From: Pedobacter nyackensis
Lineage (GTDB): Bacteria; Bacteroidota; Bacteroidia; Sphingobacteriales; Sphingobacteriaceae
Length of the DNA stretch: 64,000 nucleotides
Direction: 5' to 3'
Assembly (NCBI RefSeq): GCF_900176505.1
Contig: NZ_FWYB01000019.1
Location: 1-64,000, forward strand
The translations under genes were made by a program, and so were the position numbers. Below the pieces are notes generated by a model. That model was not told the origin of the DNA. It made no database searches and worked only from the letters and a program-made list of their open reading frames with translations. Positions 55,198 to 62,490 of this stretch are shown here, piece after piece (within the stretch, counting starts at the first letter, position 1; each line of letters opens with the position of its first letter).

Positions 55198-56031
55198 TTA
55201 GTTCGTATGCCTGGTTTTAATGGCTTTTACAAATAGCTTCGAAATGATTTGATAACCTTTATCTGAAGGATGCAGTCCATCATATGTTATGTCGATCGCA
55301 TCAACGGGGTAAGGGTATTCATCTTTCAAAGGATCAAAAGATACGTTTGTAAAAGCTGGATAATTAAAGTTTTTGTAGGTTCCTGTTTCAGGATCTTTGA
55401 GACGTTTATGTTTTACTAAATGCTTTAAAGCCAGTTTTTGCTCATGAAATAAGTCAACAATTTTAAATTTTTCGTATTTACCAATTTCATTTACAGCATC
55501 TGCAAATTGAGCCAATAACTGGCCATTTTTGGGTTTATAAGAGCCCCAAGCGTTATTTCTCATGTCTTTAAGGTATACAAAATCTACACGTTGCATTGGG
55601 GTAACTAATATAATTTGGGCTTGGGGATTTAGAATACGCAGTTTGTTAATGATAATGCGATAAGATCCATAGAATGTGTCATTCCCGTTATTTTGCTCGT
55701 AGTCGGTCATTGTACCTAAAGGTCGGCCAGCCCACCAGTCGTTGGTGCCTAAAAACACAGAATAAATATCTGAATGTTGTAAATCAAGATTCTCTATTTT
55801 TTTAGCAATGCCAGCGGCCGTCCAGCCATTATGGCCCTGGTTAATGTATTTTATGTAGGGAAGCTTTGCGGTTACCATGCTCATGTATCCTTTACTGATT
55901 CTGTTGCCTGCTTCCGCTGGATGTTCGTTCATAAAGGTAATGGAATCACCTATTGCAGTCCATGTTAGTTCTTTACCACTAAATGAAGTAACCAGTAAAA
56001 ATAAAGGGAGTAGGAATAACAGTCTTTTCAT
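55198..56031 (-). CDS. Secreted SGNH/GDSL-family hydrolase
   Basis: 277 residues with signal peptide (KRLLFLLPLFLLVTSFSG). SGNH blocks: GDSIT with the nucleophile Ser near residue 30, the oxyanion GTNDW near 95, and DGLHPSDKGY with Asp and His near 255. Such enzymes remove acetyl or other acyl groups from polysaccharides or act on lipids. It is divergent from the ECF sigma factor gene (135 bases between starts). No copy of the two-block promoter of the sigma locus is seen before it. Substrate unknown. Confidence 0.87.
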   Translation of the reverse strand: MKRLLFLLPLFLLVTSFSGKELTWTAIGDSITFMNEHPAEAGNRISKGYMSMVTAKLPYIKYINQGHNGWTAAGIAKKIENLDLQHSDIYSVFLGTNDWWAGRPLGTMTDYEQNNGNDTFYGSYRIIINKLRILNPQAQIILVTPMQRVDFVYLKDMRNNAWGSYKPKNGQLLAQFADAVNEIGKYEKFKIVDLFHEQKLALKHLVKHKRLKDPETGTYKNFNYPAFTNVSFDPLKDEYPYPVDAIDITYDGLHPSDKGYQIISKLFVKAIKTRHTN

Positions 56032-56166
56032 CTTATGGCATTTTTTTTATCAGCTTTATGGGTTGAAATTAGCATTTTTTAAACAATAAAAATTTGAAGA
56101 CTTTTTATATTTCAAAAATAAGCTGTATTCTTACCGTTCAGATCATCAATCAATATTTGAGATAAT

Positions 56167-56712
56167 ATGTCTACGGCGGTTCTTGATTTTAAACAGTTGT
56201 ATTTTGATTATTACGCTGCCCTTTGTTACTTCGCATTTAAGATTGTCGGAGATCAGGAGGAGGCAAAAGATATTGTGGAAGATGTTTTCTTGAAGGTACT
56301 TCACAATAAGTCGACGATATCTGAAATCGAGAACATTCGTGCCTATCTTTATACCGCCGTTAAAAACTCTTGCCTAAGCCATCTAAAAGTATCAACAAGA
56401 GTTAAAGAACGCCAGTGGCATTACAATTCCAATTTACCTTCGGAAGAACAGGATTGTGTGAATGAACTGATTCAGGCCGAGGTATTACGCGATGTTATGA
56501 AGGTCATAGATAAACTACCTGGTCATGCAGGGAAGATTATTAAAATGAGCTATTTTGAATCTTTGAAAAACGATGAGATTGCCGCACATCTCGGGATTTC
56601 TGTGCAAACAGTAAAAAATTTAAAATCGAAAGGACTGGATACTTTAAGACATTTGCTTAAGCCTGATGTTTTTGCAATGTTCTTATTCATTTACGGTCTG
56701 AAGAACGGCTAG
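56167..56712 (+). CDS. ECF sigma factor (FecI/Bacteroidetes sigma-70 family)
   Basis: 181-residue extracytoplasmic-function sigma factor. Region 2 (FKQLYFDYYAALCYFAFKIV, then VEDVFLKVL) binds the -10 element, and region 4 (NDEIAAHLGISVQTVKNLKS) is the helix-turn-helix that reads the -35 element. It is held by the FecR-type anti-sigma protein two genes downstream until the STN-containing SusC transmits a signal. Two identical two-block sequences downstream look like its promoters. Confidence 0.93.
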   Translation: MSTAVLDFKQLYFDYYAALCYFAFKIVGDQEEAKDIVEDVFLKVLHNKSTISEIENIRAYLYTAVKNSCLSHLKVSTRVKERQWHYNSNLPSEEQDCVNELIQAEVLRDVMKVIDKLPGHAGKIIKMSYFESLKNDEIAAHLGISVQTVKNLKSKGLDTLRHLLKPDVFAMFLFIYGLKNG

Positions 56713-56730
56713 GAATAAAATCACATTTTT

Positions 56731-56760
56731 ATCGGTACTTTTCTAGATTGTTGTAGTTTA
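56731..56760 (+). promoter_or_regulatory. Probable ECF sigma promoter, copy 1 (before the esterase)
   Basis: ATCGGTACTTTT, nine bases, then TGTAGTTTA, ending 30 bases before the esterase ATG. The same two blocks with the same 9-base gap stand before fecR. GGTAC followed by GTAG about 18 bases later resembles ECF -35 (GGAAC) and -10 (GTC) spacing. Confidence 0.6.
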
Positions 56761-56790
56761 GTTATTAAATCAACAAACCACAAATATCTT

Positions 56791-57648
56791 ATGATAAGAT
56801 CATTAAAAACGATTGCCCTGCTGTTCATTTGTTATAGTGCTTCTGCTCAACAGGTATTGCCGCTATATCCCGATAGCATTCCGAATTGTGAGGTTAATTT
56901 GAAGGATACTGACAAACCAACGCTTACTGTTTATTTGCCTCCGGCCGACAAAGCTACTGGGACAGCGGTAATCATTTTTCCTGGTGGGGGCTATGGCACC
57001 ATCGTTACACATACCGAAGGCACACCAATAGCACAGGCTTTTATAAAGGAAGGAATCGCTGCAATAGTAGTAAAATATCGCTTGCCCGATGCAGATAAAA
57101 TGAGGGATAAAAGTATGGGTCCTTTAATGGATGCACAACAGGCCATGAAAATGGTGAGGTCCAAAGCATCAACCTGGAATATTGATCCTGCTAAGATCGG
57201 AATTATAGGTTTCAGTGCAGGCGGACATTTGGCCAGTAGTTTAGGTACACATTTTCAAACGTGTTACATCGCCAATAAAGAAGGGGCTAATCTTCGTCCG
57301 GATTATATGGTCCTTGTTTATCCTGTAATCAGCATGAAAGCAGATCTTACACATTCCGGATCAAGGACAAATTTGCTTGGAAAAGAACCCGCACTAGAAA
57401 AAATACAGCTATTTTCAAATGAAGAGCAGGTAACCAAAGATACTCCGCCCACTTATTTAACGCATTCGGGCGATGATAGCGTAGTAAAGGTTGATAATAG
57501 TATCGCTTTTTACAAGGCATTGCAAAAAAAAGGTGTAAATGCAGAGTTGCATTTGTTTCCAAAAGGCAACCATGGTTTCGTCTTGCAGCTTCCGGTAGAT
57601 GAATGGATGCAGCCTATATTTCGCTTTATTAAAAGTCAGGGTTATTGA
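56791..57648 (+). CDS. Secreted alpha/beta-hydrolase carbohydrate esterase
   Basis: 285 residues with signal peptide (LKTIALLFICYSASAQ). An alpha/beta-hydrolase of the xylan acetylesterase/BD-FAE type: oxyanion motif FPGGGYG near residue 66, nucleophile in IIGFSAGGHLAS near 148, then a catalytic Asp (THSGDDSVV) and His (PKGNHGFVLQL). It probably removes acetyl or feruloyl groups from the glycan taken up by the locus. It stands between sigma and anti-sigma genes, an unusual place, and has its own copy of the ECF promoter. Confidence 0.87.
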   Translation: MIRSLKTIALLFICYSASAQQVLPLYPDSIPNCEVNLKDTDKPTLTVYLPPADKATGTAVIIFPGGGYGTIVTHTEGTPIAQAFIKEGIAAIVVKYRLPDADKMRDKSMGPLMDAQQAMKMVRSKASTWNIDPAKIGIIGFSAGGHLASSLGTHFQTCYIANKEGANLRPDYMVLVYPVISMKADLTHSGSRTNLLGKEPALEKIQLFSNEEQVTKDTPPTYLTHSGDDSVVKVDNSIAFYKALQKKGVNAELHLFPKGNHGFVLQLPVDEWMQPIFRFIKSQGY

Positions 57649-57681
57649 TGGTTTATTGCAACAAAAAATATTTTATATTTT

Positions 57682-57711
57682 ATCGGTACTTTTTCAACGC
57701 CATGTAGTTTA
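57682..57711 (+). promoter_or_regulatory. Probable ECF sigma promoter, copy 2 (before fecR)
   Basis: ATCGGTACTTTT, nine bases, TGTAGTTTA, ending 29 bases before the FecR ATG. Both conserved blocks and the gap length equal those of copy 1, whereas the 9-base gap sequences differ, as expected for a selected promoter. Confidence 0.6.
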
Positions 57712-57740
57712 AGTATTAAAATCAGATATACAGAACTGGA

Positions 57741-58892
57741 ATGAAACAGGATTACGATAAGATCATTACATTAATTGGTAATTACAATTCAGGGAAAATT
57801 GATGAAGCTGGTTGGAAAGAACTGGAGGCTTGGATTGCCCTTGATCAGAACAATCAATTGGTTTTTGACCGACTTACATCTGATGAAAAGCTTAGGGCCG
57901 AACTGGAAATTATGCATGAATTCAATGCGGAAGATAACTTTTCTGAGTTTGAACGTACGCATATGGCGCCTGTAAAAAGGCTTTGGATTAGGATTGCTGT
58001 AGCAGCTTCCATTGTTCTCGCTTGTACTATGGGTGGGTATTACTATTTCTTTTCGGAAAAAATCAATACACAATCTGATTTTGCAGTGACCAATGATATT
58101 GTTCCCGGTAAAAATGCGGCAACTTTAACACTGGCAAATGGTAAAAAGATAGCATTGGCAGATGCCCATAACGGAGAACTCGCTAAGGAGGCAGGAGTAG
58201 TAATCACAAAGACCAGCGACGGTCAGCTTATTTATGAAATTAAAGACCAGGGTGATTTAGCAGGATCTAAAAATAATACACTGTCAACTACCCGGGGAGA
58301 AACTTATCGCGTTCGTTTACCTGATGGAAGTCTGGTGTGGATAAATGCCGCGACAACTTTAAGCTATCCTGCATCTTTTGCTAGCTTGAAAAAACGAACA
58401 GTGGAATTGAATGGAGAAGCTTACTTTGAGGTTTCTAAAGATAAGACACGGCCCTTTGTTGTGAAAACAGCTAAACAGCAGCTTGTCGTGCTTGGAACAC
58501 ATTTCAATATCAATAGTTACGGCGATGAAGAGCAGACAGTAACAACTTTGCTGGAAGGTTCGGTAAAAATAAATGAAGGAACTTTGCTGAAACCTGGCGA
58601 ACAAGCGCAGTTATCCGATAATGGAAACATTACAGTAAGCCCTGCCAATATAGAGGAGGCATTAGGCTGGAAGAATGGTTTTTTCCTATTTGATAAGGAT
58701 GATTTACCTGCTGTAATGCGACAAATCTCGAGATGGTATAACATCAATGTGAAATATGAAGGAGAAATTCCTAAAGCAAGTTTTGATGGTAAAGTATACA
58801 GAAATCTTAATCTCTCAAAAGCCCTTGAAGTATTGAAGTATGCCAATGTCAAATTCAGAATTGAAGGAAAAACCATCATCATTATGCCTTAA
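57741..58892 (+). CDS. FecR-family anti-sigma factor
   Basis: 383 residues, single-pass inner-membrane protein. A cytoplasmic N-terminus of about 75 residues binds the sigma factor; a membrane helix (RIAVAASIVLACTMGGYYYF) follows. The periplasmic FecR domain (TTRGETYRVRLPDGSLVWIN, FEVSKDKTRPFVVKTAKQQL) and a C-terminal DUF4974 domain (FDGKVYRNLNLSKALEVLKY) complete it. It transmits substrate binding at the STN-type SusC downstream to the sigma factor at 56167. Confidence 0.94.
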   Translation: MKQDYDKIITLIGNYNSGKIDEAGWKELEAWIALDQNNQLVFDRLTSDEKLRAELEIMHEFNAEDNFSEFERTHMAPVKRLWIRIAVAASIVLACTMGGYYYFFSEKINTQSDFAVTNDIVPGKNAATLTLANGKKIALADAHNGELAKEAGVVITKTSDGQLIYEIKDQGDLAGSKNNTLSTTRGETYRVRLPDGSLVWINAATTLSYPASFASLKKRTVELNGEAYFEVSKDKTRPFVVKTAKQQLVVLGTHFNINSYGDEEQTVTTLLEGSVKINEGTLLKPGEQAQLSDNGNITVSPANIEEALGWKNGFFLFDKDDLPAVMRQISRWYNINVKYEGEIPKASFDGKVYRNLNLSKALEVLKYANVKFRIEGKTIIIMP

Positions 58893-58949
58893 AGGCAATT
58901 ATAATAATTGAATTAAACAAAACCATAAAATAACCAAATAAACCAGAAT

Positions 58950-59099
58950 ATGAAGAAAAGCTTACGAAGCAGGGCTTAGCGCCCTATTGGTGACCGGTGA
59001 AAAACCGCAGAAGTGTTAGCGCACCTCTGCGGAAATAGCTTGGGTCAACCCTTCCCGGAAAGCCGGGATAAAATCTATATGAACCGATTTACGAATTAG
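58950..59099 (+). promoter_or_regulatory. Structured leader before the STN-type susC
   Basis: A well-placed ATG begins a nine-codon frame (MKKSLRSRA, stop 58977-58979). Its stop lies in the loop of hairpin AGGGC/GCCCT (58971-58985). A second hairpin pairs CCGCAGA with TCTGCGG (59005-59011 and 59026-59032), with a further inner stem. A third pairs TCCCGG with CCGGGA (59053-59068). A six-codon frame (MNRFTN, 59079-59099) ends 18 bases before susC. CGGT at 58995-58998 could compete by pairing with ACCG at 59004-59007, so alternative folds exist. I recognise no named RNA family. Confidence 0.5.
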
Positions 59100-59117
59100 C
59101 CCAAACCAATCAAAAGT

Positions 59118-62100
59118 ATGAAAATAAATGCTTTTAACCTAGGCGTGCCCAAACTATGGCTGCCTCCCAAATTATTATTGATTATGAAGTTGACCGTTTT
59201 CATTATGATCATATCATTGGCACACGTATTTGCCAGTTCCTTTGGTCAGAATGTAAATCTAGAACAAAAAAATGTATCACTAAAAACTGTGTTGAATTCT
59301 ATCGAGGCACAAACGGGGTATGTTTTTTTGAGTCGGGATTATGATCTGAATAAACCGAAAATAAGTGTTACGCTTAAAAATGCAAATATTGAAGAAGCCG
59401 TTAAAACGGTATTTAAAGGCCTTCCGATTAATTACAAAATTGTAGACAACAATATTATTCTGTCTAAAAAAATACCATCGTTTCTGGAGAAAGTAAGTAG
59501 TTATCTGGCTGCAATAGAAATTACAGGAAAAGTGGTGGATGAAAAAGGGATTCCACTTCCTGGAGCATCTGTAACTGTAAAAGGAGGTGGCGTTACAGCA
59601 AGTACCGATAAAGATGGTCGTTACAGTATTAAATTGCCAGAAGGAAATGTGGTGTTGGTTTATTCTTATATTGGATTTGTAAGTCAGGAAATTACAGTAG
59701 GAGCGGCTGATAAGGTGCTAAATGTAACGCTTAAAGCAAGTGATGAGTCTTTAGATGAGTTGGTTATCCTTGGCTTTGGACAAACACAAAAGAAGATTGC
59801 ACAAACCGGATCTTCAGTTTCAATCGGACTTAAGGAATTGAAACAAAGTCCTACTGCTAATATTACCAATGCACTGGCAGGAAGGTTACCCGGATTAACT
59901 GCTATACAGATTAGTGGAGAACCTGGGAATGACAAATCGCAATTGCTGATCAGAGGGCGGGCCACGGTGAATGGCCAGGAACCATTGATTACTATTGATG
60001 GGGTAAAGAAAGACTACAGAGCTATCGCTTTACTCGATGTTAATGAAATTGACAATATTACTATACTTAAAGATGCATCAGCTACCGCATTATATGGTGT
60101 GAAAGGTGCAAATGGTGTGATCATTGTAACCACCCGAAGAGGTAAGCAAGGTAAGCCATCAGTTTCGGCAAGTGTCCAGCGTGCGGTACAAACCTCGATC
60201 CGTTTACCAGAGTATGTGGATTCCTATAATTATGCTGTTTTAGCCAATGAAGCTTACCTCAATGATCATCCGGGAGGAACTGTACCCTATAATGCAGAGG
60301 CCCTGAACGCCTACCGTACGGGATCAGATCCTTACAAATATCCTAATGTTGACTGGTTTGATGAGATGATGAAGCCCGCAATGCAGACACAAGCCAATTT
60401 TAACATTGGGGGTGGTGGACAACAGTCTCGTTACTTCGTGAACGTTGGTTATACTGATCAGGGAGGAATATATAAAACGGAAAAAGATCCAAAGTACGAT
60501 CCCACTTCCAGTTTTAAACGCTATAATTTCCGTTCCAATGTCGATATCGATTTTGATGATAATTTTTCTATGTCCTTAAATCTATTTGGTGCGATAGAAA
60601 ACAAAAGAGACCCTAATATTTCTGTTGCGGATCTTTTCTGGACTTTAAATCAGATACCACCAAATGCTTTTCCGGTAAAATTTCCTACTGGAAGCTACGG
60701 GGAAAAGTCGTTCATAAATCCAGCCCGGTTTTTAAACCAGTCTGGTTTCCGTGAGTCATTCAATTCATCTTTATCTGGAATGTTATCCTTAACAAGGAAA
60801 CTGAATTTTATTACCCCTGGATTAACGCTTAAAGGGAATTATTCTTTTGATGGTTATTTTCAAAATGATTTTAGAAGGTCTAAATCAGTGATGACTGCTG
60901 ATTATAAAGGAACAGGAGATTACAATGATCCTACCAGTTATACCTACAAAGGCGTTGATGCACCTCTTTCTGCGCCTAGTTCAGCTTTCAACCAAAAAAG
61001 AGACGTGTGGATGGATGTATCATTAAATTATACTAAACAGTATAAGGACCATGGCTTTACGGGCTTGTTGCTTGTAAATCGTTCACAGGAAGTAATCGGT
61101 AATCAAGTTCCTTATGTATCGCAGGGTATTGTAACGAGGTTAACTTATAATTACAAAACCAAGTATTTTGCTGAGTTTAATGCAGGGTATAATGGGACAG
61201 ACAACTTCTCTGAAGAGAAGAGATATGGTTTTTTTCCAGCAGTTTCTGCAGGCTGGGTACTTTCTGAAGAATCCTTCTTAAAAGGAAATTCTGTTATTGA
61301 CTTCTTAAAACTAAGAGGTTCTTATGGATTAACTGGAAATGACCAGTTACCTGGAAGAAGATGGTTGTATAGTTCTGAATATGTTCGAAGTGCAGGTAAT
61401 GGTTATTTGTATGGAGATCAGCTTGTTGGGATAGAGGGTATTTACGAGGGAGCAATGGCAAATCCAGCTGTAACCTGGGAAACAGCACGTAAAGGAAATA
61501 TTGGTTTTGAAATTAAATTACTGAAAGATCTTTTCTCGGTAACCGCAGATTTCTTTACTGAAAAGCGTAACAATATTTTGATTACCCGTAAATCCCTTCC
61601 CACAATGTTAGGGATGAGCGAAAATAATCTGCCTCCTGCTAATATGGGGAAAGTTAATAATAAAGGATTTGAAGTGGAGCTTACTCACCGCAACAGGTTC
61701 AATAATGGAGGGTACTTTTTGAGTGGCAATTTTGCCCTGGCTAAGAACAAAATCATATTTATGGATGAGGAAAACAGAAAGTATGATTATCAATACCAAA
61801 CAGGTCATCCTTTGGGTCAGATTTTTGTGTTAGAAGCCGAAAGGTTTTTTAGAGATGAAATTGACATCCGTCTTAGTCCTGCACAATATGGCCGTCTGAT
61901 TCCTGGAGATGTAAAGTATAAAGATTTGAATGGTGATGGGATTATTACTGATGACGATATGGGGCCAATGGGTAGAAGTAATATTCCTGAAATTACTTTT
62001 GGTTTGTCGGGGGGAGTGAATTGGAAGAATTTTGACATTAGTTTCCTTTTTCAGGGTGCTGCAAACAGTAGCAGAACACTTGTTGGAGGGATGTCATGGG

Positions 62101-62471
62101 AGTTTTATGAAGGAGGGAAAGCCAGGACCCAACATCTGGACAGATGGACACCTGAAACAGCAAATACAGCAACATGGCCTGCACTGCATTATGGCGGTAA
62201 TAGTAACAACCATCGTATGTCCTCACTTTATCTGGAAGACAACAGTTATATCCGCTTAAAAAATTTAGAAATAGGTTATACGTTTAAAAATATCAGGCTG
62301 ACAAAAAACGCCAGTTTATCTAGTTTTCGGATTTACGGAAATGGGATGAATTTATATACCTGGACGAAAGCTCAACCTATGTTTGACCCGGAATACTGGC
62401 AGCCAAATACCATTGGTAATGTGTACCCTGCCCAGCGGATAATCAACTTTGGTGTTTCTCTTAGTTTCTAA
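59118..62471 (+). CDS. SusC-type TonB-dependent transporter with STN signalling domain
   Basis: 1117 residues. Signal peptide (LLLIMKLTVFIMIISLAHVF), then an STN domain at about 55-120 (VNLEQKNVSLKTVLNSIEAQ, NIEEAVKTVFKGLPINYKIV) that contacts the FecR protein. A carboxypeptidase-regulatory domain (ITGKVVDEKGIPLPGASVTV) follows, the plug begins at LVILGFGQTQKKIAQTGSSV, and barrel strands run to a C-terminal VSLSF. It both imports an oligosaccharide and signals its presence to the sigma factor. The SusD starts 20 bases downstream. The ligand is unknown. Confidence 0.94.
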   Translation: MKINAFNLGVPKLWLPPKLLLIMKLTVFIMIISLAHVFASSFGQNVNLEQKNVSLKTVLNSIEAQTGYVFLSRDYDLNKPKISVTLKNANIEEAVKTVFKGLPINYKIVDNNIILSKKIPSFLEKVSSYLAAIEITGKVVDEKGIPLPGASVTVKGGGVTASTDKDGRYSIKLPEGNVVLVYSYIGFVSQEITVGAADKVLNVTLKASDESLDELVILGFGQTQKKIAQTGSSVSIGLKELKQSPTANITNALAGRLPGLTAIQISGEPGNDKSQLLIRGRATVNGQEPLITIDGVKKDYRAIALLDVNEIDNITILKDASATALYGVKGANGVIIVTTRRGKQGKPSVSASVQRAVQTSIRLPEYVDSYNYAVLANEAYLNDHPGGTVPYNAEALNAYRTGSDPYKYPNVDWFDEMMKPAMQTQANFNIGGGGQQSRYFVNVGYTDQGGIYKTEKDPKYDPTSSFKRYNFRSNVDIDFDDNFSMSLNLFGAIENKRDPNISVADLFWTLNQIPPNAFPVKFPTGSYGEKSFINPARFLNQSGFRESFNSSLSGMLSLTRKLNFITPGLTLKGNYSFDGYFQNDFRRSKSVMTADYKGTGDYNDPTSYTYKGVDAPLSAPSSAFNQKRDVWMDVSLNYTKQYKDHGFTGLLLVNRSQEVIGNQVPYVSQGIVTRLTYNYKTKYFAEFNAGYNGTDNFSEEKRYGFFPAVSAGWVLSEESFLKGNSVIDFLKLRGSYGLTGNDQLPGRRWLYSSEYVRSAGNGYLYGDQLVGIEGIYEGAMANPAVTWETARKGNIGFEIKLLKDLFSVTADFFTEKRNNILITRKSLPTMLGMSENNLPPANMGKVNNKGFEVELTHRNRFNNGGYFLSGNFALAKNKIIFMDEENRKYDYQYQTGHPLGQIFVLEAERFFRDEIDIRLSPAQYGRLIPGDVKYKDLNGDGIITDDDMGPMGRSNIPEITFGLSGGVNWKNFDISFLFQGAANSSRTLVGGMSWEFYEGGKARTQHLDRWTPETANTATWPALHYGGNSNNHRMSSLYLEDNSYIRLKNLEIGYTFKNIRLTKNASLSSFRIYGNGMNLYTWTKAQPMFDPEYWQPNTIGNVYPAQRIINFGVSLSF

Positions 62472-62490
62472 CCCTAAAACTTATTTTCAC

